Assembly (NCBI GenBank): GCA_964602475.1
Contig: CAZRRN010000022.1
Location: 1 to 48,324 of the forward strand
Length of the DNA stretch: 48,324 bases
Direction of reading: 5' to 3'
From: SZUA-448 sp964602475
GTDB taxonomy: Bacteria > Bacillota > Clostridia > Lachnospirales > Lachnospiraceae
Each line of letters starts with the position of its first letter. The stretch's first letter is position 1. The position numbers and the translations under genes were made by a program. Below, piece by piece: positions 1 through 8,599 of the stretch. Below the pieces are notes generated by a model, which was given only the letters and a program-made list of their open reading frames with translations, was not told the DNA's origin and searched no databases.

Positions 1-441
1 GTATTGAAAGCACGGTTCCTTTCGCGGTGCTTCCCTTAGTCCGTGAAATAGGTCCAAAGTATTTGATGACAAGCTTCATCAAAAAACCGCCTTTTCGAAA
101 GATGTGCTCCGAGGCAACATAGTACAGGTGTCTATGCATTGCAAGACTTACAAAAATCGGGTCATAATCTGTATTATGATTCGAAAGCAGAAGGTAGGGT
201 CCTTTCAGGCTGCGATAATTCCCGAGCTTTATATGAAATCGTGCTTTCATCGGCCAGGCTATAGTATATGCAAAAAACTGATGTATTCTCTTATGTATCA
301 GATAATTATCCACGTGGATTTCTCCATATTCTGTCACGGCGGTATTTCGATCATTTATGACATCTGTTTATAATTTAACATACGTACTGTCTGATATCCA
401 GTAAAAAAATGTGATTTTTTTGTGATTATTGAAAAAAGGGG
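1..441. other. No recognisable gene
   Basis: I see no convincing gene here. One plus-strand frame is open from base 3 to about 120 without a start and could be the tail of a gene beginning before the window. A short frame from about 265 to 357 reads like protein but has no ribosome binding site. Given the pseudogenes immediately to the right, this may also be decayed coding DNA. No RNA gene or repeat was seen. Confidence 0.4.
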
Positions 442-459
442 TTGTTGACATGTCAACAA
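442..459 (+). promoter_or_regulatory. 18-bp perfect palindrome, probable MarR-type operator
   Basis: TTGTTGACATGTCAACAA is a perfect 18-bp palindrome. A TATGAT hexamer (462-467) follows three bases later and could be a -10 element, so the palindrome would sit in the -35/spacer region, where a repressor would block RNA polymerase. Perfect palindromes of this size are typical targets of dimeric MarR-family regulators, and the next readable sequence is a MarR remnant. That the site is the remnant's own operator is inference. Confidence 0.55.
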
Positions 460-483
460 ATTATGATACACTGTTTTTGCTGT

Positions 484-714
484 GATCTTGATCCTGCGCT
501 GGTTTTCAGAACACTAACCAAGCTTGCCAAAGACACTCTAATCAATAAAAATACCTTGGTGGAGAAAACCTATCATTCCAGATATACGCTGACCTCACAG
601 GGCATTCAGATTGCACGGGAGCTGAAGCTTATCATCAGTAGTATTCAGGCTCTTGCAGATAAAGAAATCATAGAAGAGGAGCTGTCAGTCTTTTATCGTG
701 TGCTTGACAGTGAA
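484..714 (+). pseudogene. MarR-family regulator remnant (C-terminal part)
   Basis: The frame encodes a stretch resembling the recognition helix, wing and C-terminal dimerisation helix of MarR regulators: a segment like DPALVFRTLTKLAKD, then YTLTSQGIQIA, the usual start of the wing-to-helix-5 region. The N-terminal dimerisation and first DNA-binding helices are absent, and no start codon with a ribosome binding site precedes it. The frame runs without a stop into a DegV fragment, so the apparent 199-aa ORF is a fusion of two decayed genes and not a working protein. Confidence 0.6.
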
Positions 715-1016
715 AGCGTCTCTGTCGGAGAACGCGCATTAATTGCACTTGCCCTTCAGCTGGTTAACAACGGCATGCCTGCGCATGAAATCGTAAAAAT
801 ACTTGAAGAAGAGAAGAAAAAGATCCACCTAATCGCGTTACTTGATACTCTGGAATACTTAAAAAAGGGCGGTCGTATTTCAAAGACAGCGAACCTCTCT
901 GGAAGGAGCACGCAGACGCTCTTTCAATCTCAACAATCGGAGGAACTATCGGTACCCATGCCGGTCCCGGAGCCATTGCTATCGCTTTCTTTTCAGATAA
1001 TGAATCAGTTATCTGA
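715..1016 (+). pseudogene. DegV/FakB-family fatty-acid-binding protein remnant
   Basis: From about residue 92 of the open frame the sequence matches the DegV middle region: VSVGERALIALALQLV, then HLIALLDTLEYLKKGGRIS. After about base 896 the match moves to another frame (897-1016), which encodes the characteristic DegV C-terminus with ISTIGGTIGTHAGPGAIA and a TGA stop. About 100 residues in between and the whole N-terminal lipid-binding domain are missing, so the gene is dead. DegV/FakB proteins present fatty acids to the kinase FakA, which is encoded intact at 14.5-16.2 kb. The end overlaps the convergent peptidase-like gene by 8 bp. Confidence 0.8.
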
Positions 1017-2070
1017 TATATTCAGTTACACGGTTGTATGAATTATTCCGCAGTATTACCATAACAGGACCCTTTACAAAAACAGGCTCTTCCTCTTCCC
1101 CTTCCGCTTTCCGAAGCATAATAAAATGGGTGCATAGGATCCTGGTGCCGTCTTTTTTCATATTCATCGGATCATAGCCGCAGATGATGTAATTCCCCGA
1201 CACGACTTCCTTATGCTGCTGTAGAAATTCCTTAAATTCACGTTGTTTATCATCCGTATAGATTTGAAGATTAGAAAGCAGCTCAGGTTCTGTCTTGATT
1301 TTCGGTCGCTCACCCGGTATTCCTAAGGCAACCCATTCAAACAAACTGTCATCGGTATTTCCTATTTCATGCTGAAAGCTGACTCCTGCTTCCGAAAGTA
1401 AAAGGCAAAAAACGGCTCCCGAATAATAGAGCAGCTGTCGCGTATTAAAAAGCAGTCCGTCCTTCACTTTCAGAAATTCAAGGTACTGATGGATTCTGTT
1501 GTTGTATTTTTCTTCCGAAATCTGCTTTAGCGCCGAACTCCCGGCATATTCTGCCATTCCTTCAATTGTTTCCGTCTTAAATTCCTGTAAAATAATATCG
1601 CCGATCAGCTCTCCACGGTATTTCCGTGCACTGATAAACTGTGAAATCAGCTCTTGTTGTTTTCGTTTGTCCTTCTGCAGGAAGGCTTCAACAAGCAGTT
1701 GATTTTCAAAATATTTATAGGTCAGATTTTCCTTCGTATTAGGATAATCAAGTATAATCAGATCACTTGGGAATCTGGTTTCTCCCAGATGCCTCTGAAA
1801 TGCATGAAACATCTCGTGTGTCAGATTGGCAGCGAGCAGCTCTGGATCCTCATCCTTTGGAGATTGCACATGCCATATGGCAATTTGTTCTCCGTTGAAT
1901 TCAATCGCTGTGTTTCCTAAAAAGCGCTTATCAACCGGTATGACAGAATCATCAAAATACACAGATTCACTATCATAAAGAGCAAAACGAAACGCTGAAA
2001 ACCCATTCCAAATTCGTTCAAAATCAAGGTGATTTAGAATTTTCATTACTGCAGTATATAATTCTCTCAT
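1009..2070 (-). CDS. HExxH zinc-peptidase-like protein (353 aa)
   Basis: I do not recognise a named family. The protein carries HEMFH at about residues 85-89, the zinc-binding motif of gluzincin metallopeptidases, and an EGMAEY segment at about 170-175 that supplies a plausible third glutamate ligand, as in many HExxH proteins with a following EGxAEY motif. There is no signal peptide or membrane segment, so it is probably cytoplasmic. The ATG at 2070 is preferred because GGAG lies 8 bases upstream; the open frame extends 30 codons further but without a ribosome binding site. It stands alone, between pseudogenes and a tRNA. Peptidase activity is inferred from the motif only. Confidence 0.7.
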   Translation of the reverse strand: MRELYTAVMKILNHLDFERIWNGFSAFRFALYDSESVYFDDSVIPVDKRFLGNTAIEFNGEQIAIWHVQSPKDEDPELLAANLTHEMFHAFQRHLGETRFPSDLIILDYPNTKENLTYKYFENQLLVEAFLQKDKRKQQELISQFISARKYRGELIGDIILQEFKTETIEGMAEYAGSSALKQISEEKYNNRIHQYLEFLKVKDGLLFNTRQLLYYSGAVFCLLLSEAGVSFQHEIGNTDDSLFEWVALGIPGERPKIKTEPELLSNLQIYTDDKQREFKEFLQQHKEVVSGNYIICGYDPMNMKKDGTRILCTHFIMLRKAEGEEEEPVFVKGPVMVILRNNSYNRVTEYIR

Positions 2071-2269
2071 ACAGATTCTCCATTCTGAAGCGTAATATAG
2101 TAGTCTTGTGATGTAGTTTTTTGTAATTCTCCTTGTACTGAGTTTCGTTTTAAGCATCATTCGGAATTCAGTATATATATTATACTTTACTCGTCAATGA
2201 AATTCAATTTTTGATTTGACACTAGCAAAAAGATAAAACAGTATTAAAAAAATTTTTGTTTCTTTTGTG

Positions 2270-2298
2270 TTGACAAATGTGACAATTTATTGTATTAT
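2270..2298 (+). promoter_or_regulatory. tRNA-Gly promoter
   Basis: TTGACA at 2270-2275 and TATTAT at 2293-2298 are separated by exactly 17 bp. Transcription would start about 25 bases before the tRNA. This is one of the best consensus promoters in the window, as expected for a stable RNA gene. Confidence 0.85.
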
Positions 2299-2329
2299 AT
2301 GTCTTGCGCATCAGACATGCGTCAGATAT

Positions 2330-2401
2330 GCACGAGTGGCTCAGTGGTGGAGTATCGCCTTGCCAAGGCGAGGGTCGCGGGTTCGAATCCCGTCTCGTGC
2401 T
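2330..2401 (+). tRNA. tRNA-Gly (anticodon GCC)
   Basis: The sequence folds as a full cloverleaf: acceptor GCACGAG/CTCGTGC, D-stem GCTC/GAGT with one G-T pair, anticodon stem TCGCC/GGCGA enclosing the loop TTGCCAA, and a T-arm GCGGG-TTCGAAT-CCCGT. The anticodon GCC reads glycine GGC/GGT codons. CCA is not encoded; base 2401 is the discriminator. Two T-runs follow (2404-2410 and 2414-2421), probably the transcription stop. The gene is flanked by decayed DNA, which fits the habit of mobile elements to insert at tRNA genes, but no integrase or duplicated tRNA end was found. Confidence 0.95.
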
Positions 2402-2408
2402 TATTTTT

Positions 2409-2644
2409 TTACTCTTTTTTTACGAACGGGATTCTTTCCCGGCTATACATCATATCTATGTCAGAATCCCTGTTAAATCTCCTCTGGCATATGAACCATA
2501 TAATACAATCCTTTCGAGTGCAGAACCAAGTACCTTTACTTTCTTAAATGCAATAGCTTCTTCAACTGATAATACGAAACGATCAATTTTCTTAAGTTTC
2601 ACATTGTTGATATCATATAGATAAAAAGCTTCTGAATGAATCAA
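2409..2644 (-). pseudogene. MNT-type nucleotidyltransferase remnant, frameshifted
   Basis: Read on the minus strand, the 5' frame (2644 to about 2470) ends in IVLYGSYARGDLT, and the next frame, from about 2468 down to the stop at 2409-2411, continues with DSDIDMMYSRE. Together these restore the GSxARG...DSDID active-site signature of small (MNT-type) nucleotidyltransferases, the class of the antitoxin in HEPN-MNT toxin-antitoxin pairs. One frameshift separates the glycine-serine from the catalytic aspartates, and the protein stops soon after. No HEPN partner is visible. Confidence 0.75.
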
Positions 2645-2841
2645 TTTCAGCTTGGTTTAGCACTCCGGAATGCAGCATTATTTCATCAGGTAATTGCAAG
2701 CATTCTTCTTTAGTATTACAATTCATATTCATACAAAATTCAATCATTTTTCTTTAATAAGAATAAGCGAATAGTATCTTTCAAAATACAATCTTTGTTA
2801 AGAAGTTCATTTATGGCTTCAATTCGATAGTTTATTTGCAT
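2613..2841 (-). other. Two small minus-strand reading frames, probably decayed coding DNA
   Basis: Two short frames lie upstream of the nucleotidyltransferase remnant: 2740-2841 (33 aa, start MQINYRIEAIN) and 2613-2732 (39 aa, with EECLQLPDEIMLHSGV). Both have protein-like composition but belong to no family I recognise and lack clear ribosome binding sites. The second overlaps the 5' end of the nucleotidyltransferase frame in a different phase. I read them as fragments of one or more lost genes, possibly of the same locus. Confidence 0.35.
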
Positions 2842-2894
2842 TCATATAACCTTCGAAAATGTGGATTTATCGCTCTGTTAAATAATATAAAAAC

Positions 2895-2928
2895 CCTGAA
2901 GTAACATCCATACAATCGTTACTTCAGG
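2895..2928 (-). terminator. Rho-independent terminator downstream of the chemoreceptor
   Basis: A perfect 11-bp stem, CCTGAAGTAAC/GTTACTTCAGG, encloses a 12-base loop. On the minus strand it is followed by GTTTTTATATT. It lies 115 bp beyond the chemoreceptor stop codon. Confidence 0.75.
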
Positions 2929-3042
2929 ATTCGTTTCTTTGCCTGTTATAATACCATCTGATGTATTTGCGAAGCTTCTGCATTGTGCCATCAGACAGCC
3001 GTAAAACCATTGCATAATAAAGGTTGTTTATGACAAAAACTT

Positions 3043-5040
3043 TTACAGTCGGAATCCATCCAGCAGTCCTGTCAGCTCCTCTGCCAGCTGACTGACGCTT
3101 TTACTGATTTCGTTCACTGCGTTCATACTCGATAGAATTGCATCTGCAGATGCGGAGGTTTCCTCCGTCGTTGCCGCTGTTTCTTCTGCAGAGGCTGACA
3201 GATTTGCTACAATGTCAACAACCGCCTTACAGCTTTCCTTCATCTGATCGCTTATACTGTCAATCTCGTTAACCTCCTGATTAATCGAATTAACTGTATC
3301 TACGATGGAGCTGTATTTATTCTTCGTCTCCTCTACACTTTGGCTTTGTTTTTTAACAGCAATCCGTACTTCCTTGCTCTGTGATTCTGCATTTTTAGCA
3401 TTGGACTGAAGTTCATCAAGCATTTGGTCAATGGTGTGTACTGCATTTGCGGATTGCTCTGCTAATTTACGTATTTCGTCTGCTACAACAGCAAAGCCTC
3501 TTCCTGCCTCGCCTGCACGCGCTGCTTCAATACTTGCATTAAGAGATAAAAGATTGGTCTGATCTGCGATTTCTGAAATAAGACTGCTTGCTTCTCCGAT
3601 TTTCCCTGAGCTTTCGTTCATTTGTTGAATTACAGAAATGATTCTTTCAAACATGACTTCATTCTGTTCATTGGTTTCTTTCAGTGTATTAACAACAACC
3701 ATTCCCTCCGAGGTTGCGTTCTGGATGCTGCGGCTGGCACCAGCCAGATTTTCTGCAGCATGATTGTTCTTCTCAACAATATCCTGCAGCAGCTGTACCT
3801 GATCGGCAACCTTCTCCGTGTCAGCTGCCTGTCCGGAAACATTATTTGCTGTCTCATTCACCGCATCAACAATCTGCTGGGTTGCGTCAGTTACTTGATT
3901 TGAGGTATCATTCATCTGATTTGTAGAGGCAGACAGTTCCTGCGCTGTATTGTTTATTTTCTGCATAATCGAACGCAGGGAGTCAAACAGGGATTTGGAT
4001 GCGCGCGTCATCACCCCAAGCTCATCGCTGCTTTTAAATTCCTTCGGTTCGGTTACAAGATCCTTGTTCTCAAGATTTACAATACCGTTAGTAACACTGG
4101 TAATTCCTTTATTGAGATAATTGCTTATTTTGATTCCCATGAAGATAACCGCAGTAATCAGGATAATTACAACAATTATAACAATATTCATTGTTCTGTT
4201 AATCGAGGCATTGATTGAATTCATTTGACGGATAGCAAATTCCTCGACCCAGCTCTGCATCGTATCTATGTACCCGTACAGTTCATCAAATTTCTCTTTC
4301 TGGTTATTAAAGTCTCCGACTCCGGTGGCCGGACGGTACAGTGACATAAACTTATCGATTGCAATCCGGTAGTTCTGCTCCAGCTCATTCATCGTTTCAT
4401 TGTGTTCCAGATACCCTTCCGGATCTTCAGCATCTGCGCCGTAATTTTCAACAAAAAGCATCGCAAGCGTTGTCTGCCTGTAATCCTTATCATTGACCCG
4501 TATTGTATCCAGAGAAGCTTCTACTCGGTCTTTTGCCTGTGCTATGTTCTCCGAATAAATCTGAAGCTGTTTTGCTGCAGATTCCGGATTCATAATGATT
4601 TCATGTTCTGCATTGATTCCCTGATATAAATCTCTTCCTGCACTTAAAAGATTGGAAGATACCGCATAAAGCTCATCATAGAGCGTTCTTGTCAGGTTTT
4701 TTCTACAACCGTCAATAATCAATAAAAAGGCGACAGATAACAGGATTAATCCAATCAATGCCGGTACTGTCAGCATTAACAGCTTTGTCTTGATTTTAGA
4801 CTTCTTTTCTATCTTCTTTGCTTCTTCCTTAATAATCTTTTCTATCTTTTCCGGCTTAATTTTCTTTACCTTCTCCGGTATTTGCTTTTTTACTTTCTCA
4901 GGCTTTTGCTCTTTCATTTTCTTAGGCTTTTGCTCTTTCATTTTCTCAGGCTTCGGTTCTTTAGTTCTCTCTGGTTTCAGCTTTTTGGTTTTTTCAGGTT
5001 TCAGCTTTTCTTCATTATCAGTTTTATCCCGTTCTCCCAT
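3043..5040 (-). CDS. Methyl-accepting chemotaxis protein with octapeptide-repeat N-terminal tail
   Basis: A 665-aa transmembrane chemoreceptor that would signal to CheA/CheW. An unusual cytoplasmic tail of about 85 residues, built of Lys/Pro/Glu octapeptides such as KLKPEKTK, precedes the first membrane helix (about 86-109). An extracellular helical sensor of about 175 residues follows, then a second helix (about 285-305), a HAMP domain and a long methylation/signalling coiled coil. The signalling tip is conserved (NLLSLNASIEAARAGE, then GRGFAVVADEIRKLAE). No CheR/CheB-docking pentapeptide ends the protein. The ATG at 5040 is chosen over one four codons earlier because GGAGG lies 6 bases upstream. 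No other chemotaxis gene is nearby, and the ligand is unknown. Confidence 0.93.
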   Translation of the reverse strand: MGERDKTDNEEKLKPEKTKKLKPERTKEPKPEKMKEQKPKKMKEQKPEKVKKQIPEKVKKIKPEKIEKIIKEEAKKIEKKSKIKTKLLMLTVPALIGLILLSVAFLLIIDGCRKNLTRTLYDELYAVSSNLLSAGRDLYQGINAEHEIIMNPESAAKQLQIYSENIAQAKDRVEASLDTIRVNDKDYRQTTLAMLFVENYGADAEDPEGYLEHNETMNELEQNYRIAIDKFMSLYRPATGVGDFNNQKEKFDELYGYIDTMQSWVEEFAIRQMNSINASINRTMNIVIIVVIILITAVIFMGIKISNYLNKGITSVTNGIVNLENKDLVTEPKEFKSSDELGVMTRASKSLFDSLRSIMQKINNTAQELSASTNQMNDTSNQVTDATQQIVDAVNETANNVSGQAADTEKVADQVQLLQDIVEKNNHAAENLAGASRSIQNATSEGMVVVNTLKETNEQNEVMFERIISVIQQMNESSGKIGEASSLISEIADQTNLLSLNASIEAARAGEAGRGFAVVADEIRKLAEQSANAVHTIDQMLDELQSNAKNAESQSKEVRIAVKKQSQSVEETKNKYSSIVDTVNSINQEVNEIDSISDQMKESCKAVVDIVANLSASAEETAATTEETSASADAILSSMNAVNEISKSVSQLAEELTGLLDGFRL
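4813..5007 (-). repeat. 24-bp coding minisatellite, seven to eight copies
   Basis: The chemoreceptor tail is encoded by a 24-bp tandem repeat giving an eight-residue unit of pattern K-x-K-P-E-K-x-K. Successive units read KLKPEKTK, KLKPERTK, EPKPEKMK, EQKPKKMK, EQKPEKVK, KQIPEKVK and KIKPEKIE, then a degraded copy. The central copies are almost identical at the DNA level, so the array probably grows and shrinks in whole codon units without breaking the frame. Confidence 0.85.
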
Positions 5041-5167
5041 AATAACCTCCATTTCTGCGCAGCTTTTTGCGCATAACAGACTTTATGTCAAGCACCGCGC
5101 AGGCACAAATCTGTGTGTGAAATGTTCCTCTTTCGCACTAACCTTTTCCTTTGCATCATTTGATAGT

Positions 5168-5196
5168 ATTATATCCGATTTCTAATATAAAGTAAA
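5168..5196 (-). promoter_or_regulatory. Chemoreceptor promoter
   Basis: On the minus strand TTTACT (5196-5191) and TATAAT (5173-5168) are 17 bp apart, a good vegetative-type promoter. The leader of about 120 bases contains a TGCGCA...TGCGCA hairpin (5056-5073) that ends about 9 bases before the GGAGG of the start site and might influence translation. No flagellar sigma-28-type promoter was seen. Confidence 0.7.
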
Positions 5197-5243
5197 GAAT
5201 GCAAAATCATCCATCAGACCTCCCAACAATCATCCGTCTTTCT

Positions 5244-7793
5244 TTACTTGACCTTTACAATATATGTTCTGTACTCACCTTTCGCGTCATAGATGGATTC
5301 ATTCTCATCAACCGCCTGATAAATAACTTCTCCGAGGCTACGGAGCAGTTCATCATTAACCTCCTGCGCCTGATAATAACGACCATCAGCGCTATTGTAG
5401 GTATAACCGTCCTTTGCTTCCGTAGAACTCATCAGTCCGTTATACCTTTCCGCACCACCGATATAAATGTAATCCACATCATATTTCTCAAGAATAGCTC
5501 TGACTTCTTCTTCACTGGAGGATGTGTAAAGGGTTGTTACATCCTCCTGGCGTTCCGGTATAATATCCGGCTTCGCAAACTCAGCTTCGCTTCTCCAGAG
5601 CCATTCATGCGTCTCCCATCCGATGATGGTGGCGTGTCCCGTTGTTGCAGAGATACGTTCATAATAGGTGTAGCTGTAGCCTACACCCTCAACAATAACG
5701 GAAGGCTCTGTAATATTTTCATTAATCCACAGAACCGCATCATAGTCCTCAGGATACTTGTCCTCCATAAAGGCAATACAATCCAGTCCCTTATAATTAT
5801 CCGCGTTTTTATAATCTCCAAACCAGGAATCAGAAGCCTTAAAGAAATAACCAAGCGTCGTTGCCAGCAGGCAGACCACCACAACACCGAATATTTTCCG
5901 TCGTTTTTCCTCACAGAAACAAATCATGCGGACAGAAATATATGACATACACATTCCGAACATGATAAATGCCTGATACGTAAGCTTAAACATCGTGTTT
6001 GCACGTTTGTATGAGCCGGAATAGATATCTCTGACATAGATAAGCTCCGGCATAAGAATCAACCCGCAAGCGCACAGACCGATTGTAAGCACAAATAAAT
6101 CCGTGATTTCCAGTGAACCAATCATTCTGCAGAACCAGTCAAGAATCGGATGTTCTTCCTTCTTATCCTCACCTGAAGCCGCCTTAGAGGAAGCTGCCTT
6201 CTTCTTTTTTCTGCTTGTTTTTTTATAATCGGCATTCATTTTCTTAATCATGATAACAAGAAAGGTAATAACTGCCGTAATCGGAAGTCCCCACAGTACC
6301 GCCAGCTGGTACAGAGGTGTATGGTCAAGAGAAATGGCAATTCCCGTTGAAATCTGGTTAAATGTCAGCGTAAACGGCAGAGACACAATAAATGACACAA
6401 CCAGAATAACCGCCGCATGTGCAGCAGTCAGATACCAGGTTTCTTTTTTATATCTACAGATTACCGCATTCGAGAACAGGATTACCGCTCCGGAAACAAC
6501 AAAATATATCGGGAAATCCCAGTAATTCGTCATATGGAAAAATCCGATGAAAAATCCGATTACCAGAATCTGAGGTTGAAACACTTCCTTCAGGAACATT
6601 TCCTTCCCCTTGAATTCGACAATGTCACTTTCAATTCCATAGTGCAGGGCATCCATCCGTTTTCTGCGATACTGAAGAATTGTATACAGCAGCGCCATCA
6701 CGGTAAGAACAAACATAATATTTAAAACATGAGCATGTAAATCACCGAGAATAAACGAATAGGACGGAAACTCGTGAATGGTTTTATCATTTGTCTCCGG
6801 TGTATAGCCGATATATCTTGTCGCATCCGGAAACCAGTAGAAATCTCTTGTAATCGACAGAAGGTTTTTCACAAACGGAACCTTTAGCGCGACCCACGCA
6901 ATAATCGTATAATGCATATTTCCCGCAAAGCATACCGCAAGTCCTGACAGAACCCCAATCAACGGAGCAAAGAAGAATTTGCCTTTTTCCACAACAATCT
7001 CTTTTGAATTCTTGGTATTGACCACTCTGCGCCTGGTAAAATCACGTGCCACCTGACTCATAAGCGAATACGGCATCGCATAAGCAAAGCCTGCCAGCAT
7101 CATCAGTGCCAGATTATAGGAATCTTCAAGATCAACGCCGCTCAAACGCTTGATAAAAACACTCAGATACTGTCCGAGATAATAATAATTAATCGTTTCT
7201 CCGGCAAGCCACATATCTTCTGCTGGCATATATGCCGCATTATCGATACTAGCCATCAATCCATAATCCATGAACTTCTCAGTATTTCCCATAATCTCCG
7301 GCTTAAAGCAGCGCAAATAAGTCCATACAAGAAAAGCAGTAAAAAACATCAGCTCCGTAATGAAGGCAGAGAGGAGATTTTCCACTTTTAGTTCTCCATA
7401 CGGGTTTTGTTCCGGTATGCTGTTTTTATATTTTCGGTTCATCAGAACAAAAAACAGGATGTTCAGTATAAAACAGACCGCAGTTATTATAAAACAGTTT
7501 GTCACGGTAAATTTCAAGATCCGACAGGAGGCAAGATACCACATCAGCCATCCGCTGACAGCAAGACCAATCGCCTTCGAAAAGAGCCAGCCTTTATCCT
7601 TAAAGTATCGGAACATGAACATCGTAAGCGGCATAAATCCGATACCAAGCACCAGAAGCGCCAGCCACCACTGAAGAAATGCCGTCATGTCCTCTTTTCC
7701 CATTAGTTCAAATCCGCAGAACAGCAGGAAAATAAAAGCTGCTCCCGAAATAACGAATCCTGTAATCAGTCGGTACCGTTTGTTTGTAGACAA
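5244..7793 (-). CDS. DUF2298 (YYY-type) polytopic membrane protein, putative GT-C glycosyltransferase
   Basis: An 849-aa protein with many membrane helices. It carries the two hallmarks of the DUF2298/YYY family: NYYYLGQYL at about residues 208-216 and a loop reading HEFPSYSFILGDLHAHV. Its C-terminal 200 residues form a soluble domain. The family is uncharacterised; its topology and acidic/His loops resemble GT-C enzymes that use polyprenyl-phosphate sugars, so a membrane glycosyltransferase role is inference. The start is TTG at 7793 with AAGGAG nine bases upstream. It is the last gene of a minus-strand series with a GT2 enzyme and a second GT-C-like protein, separated by 68 and 33 bp. Confidence 0.85.
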   Translation of the reverse strand: MSTNKRYRLITGFVISGAAFIFLLFCGFELMGKEDMTAFLQWWLALLVLGIGFMPLTMFMFRYFKDKGWLFSKAIGLAVSGWLMWYLASCRILKFTVTNCFIITAVCFILNILFFVLMNRKYKNSIPEQNPYGELKVENLLSAFITELMFFTAFLVWTYLRCFKPEIMGNTEKFMDYGLMASIDNAAYMPAEDMWLAGETINYYYLGQYLSVFIKRLSGVDLEDSYNLALMMLAGFAYAMPYSLMSQVARDFTRRRVVNTKNSKEIVVEKGKFFFAPLIGVLSGLAVCFAGNMHYTIIAWVALKVPFVKNLLSITRDFYWFPDATRYIGYTPETNDKTIHEFPSYSFILGDLHAHVLNIMFVLTVMALLYTILQYRRKRMDALHYGIESDIVEFKGKEMFLKEVFQPQILVIGFFIGFFHMTNYWDFPIYFVVSGAVILFSNAVICRYKKETWYLTAAHAAVILVVSFIVSLPFTLTFNQISTGIAISLDHTPLYQLAVLWGLPITAVITFLVIMIKKMNADYKKTSRKKKKAASSKAASGEDKKEEHPILDWFCRMIGSLEITDLFVLTIGLCACGLILMPELIYVRDIYSGSYKRANTMFKLTYQAFIMFGMCMSYISVRMICFCEEKRRKIFGVVVVCLLATTLGYFFKASDSWFGDYKNADNYKGLDCIAFMEDKYPEDYDAVLWINENITEPSVIVEGVGYSYTYYERISATTGHATIIGWETHEWLWRSEAEFAKPDIIPERQEDVTTLYTSSSEEEVRAILEKYDVDYIYIGGAERYNGLMSSTEAKDGYTYNSADGRYYQAQEVNDELLRSLGEVIYQAVDENESIYDAKGEYRTYIVKVK

Positions 7794-7861
7794 TGTCCTG
7801 TTCTCCTTATCGATATATTATCGTGTCTGTTCCTCCAGGTCTCACTTCTCCGGTTCCTGGG

Positions 7862-8566
7862 TCAAATACATTTATTAATCTGGCGAAAATCCTTCCAGGC
7901 TTTTTTTCCAATCTTGAATATCTTCTTCATGTTGATCGAATTAACTCCACCCTGTCTCGGACGGAAGGTGATCTTAATATAATGAACCGGCAACTTTTTC
8001 TTGGCGAACACAACGGAAATCAGCACATTCGAAAGATTGTGGTCATGCGGTACCTTTGCAAGGCAGTCCTTCAATGCTTCTCTCTGCATCAGACGGAACG
8101 GAGTATTGGCATCTGTCAGCCTCACATGGAAGCAGAGAAGGCAGACAAGCTTCAGCGTCTTTGTAACAAAGACCCGGGAGATACCATCCTGACGTCCCTT
8201 TCGGTGTCCGATAACCATAGCATACTGTTCACGCAGCTCCCAGAACGGCCAGAATTCCTCCGGTAAAGTCTGTCCGTCGGAATCTGTCTGGAAAATGTAA
8301 TCAGCGCCATGCTCCAGCGCATAATTGTATCCGTACAGAATTGTCGATCCATGCCCGCTGTTTTCCTTAGTCAGCGGTTCAAACTGCGGAAGCTGTCCGG
8401 CAAGCTTCTGCATTCTTTCGTAGGTCGAATCCTTGCTTCCGTCATTAATGATAATCAGTCTGCTTTCGGTTCCTGTCTTCTCAACGACCGGATACCAGTC
8501 CTTAATTACGTCTTCGATCGTCTCTTCCTCGTTATACGCAGGAATTACAATATAAAGCTTATCCAT
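7862..8566 (-). CDS. Family 2 glycosyltransferase, polyprenyl-phosphate sugar synthase-like
   Basis: A 234-aa soluble GT-A enzyme. It starts DKLYIVIPAYNEEETIEDVI, typical of GT2 enzymes of the dolichol-phosphate mannose/glucose synthase type, and has the metal-binding DxD in FQTDSDGQT. It lacks the C-terminal membrane helices of GtrB-like enzymes. Such enzymes charge a lipid carrier with one sugar, which membrane GT-C transferases then use. Its position between two GT-C-like genes fits that division of labour, but the sugar and acceptor are unknown. The start ATG has GAGGAG upstream. Confidence 0.88.
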   Translation of the reverse strand: MDKLYIVIPAYNEEETIEDVIKDWYPVVEKTGTESRLIIINDGSKDSTYERMQKLAGQLPQFEPLTKENSGHGSTILYGYNYALEHGADYIFQTDSDGQTLPEEFWPFWELREQYAMVIGHRKGRQDGISRVFVTKTLKLVCLLCFHVRLTDANTPFRLMQREALKDCLAKVPHDHNLSNVLISVVFAKKKLPVHYIKITFRPRQGGVNSINMKKIFKIGKKAWKDFRQINKCI

Positions 8567-8599
8567 ACTGTTTCTCCTCTTCCGGTTTATTTATACTGT

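Noticed and set aside
104..373. An 89-aa plus-strand frame
   Set aside because: No ribosome binding site, unusual composition and no recognisable motif in a region that looks decayed.
442..1041. A 199-aa plus-strand frame as one gene
   Set aside because: It joins a MarR fragment and a DegV fragment, then leaves the DegV frame near base 897. The true DegV C-terminus is in another frame, so this is not one protein.
2330..2401. Attachment site of a present mobile element at the tRNA-Gly gene
   Set aside because: No integrase and no duplicated 3' end of the tRNA were found in the following 3 kb; only decayed fragments are seen.
5244..7793. Ordinary amino-acid or sugar transporter
   Set aside because: The YYY and DLHAHV motifs and the large C-terminal soluble domain fit DUF2298 and not a transporter family.
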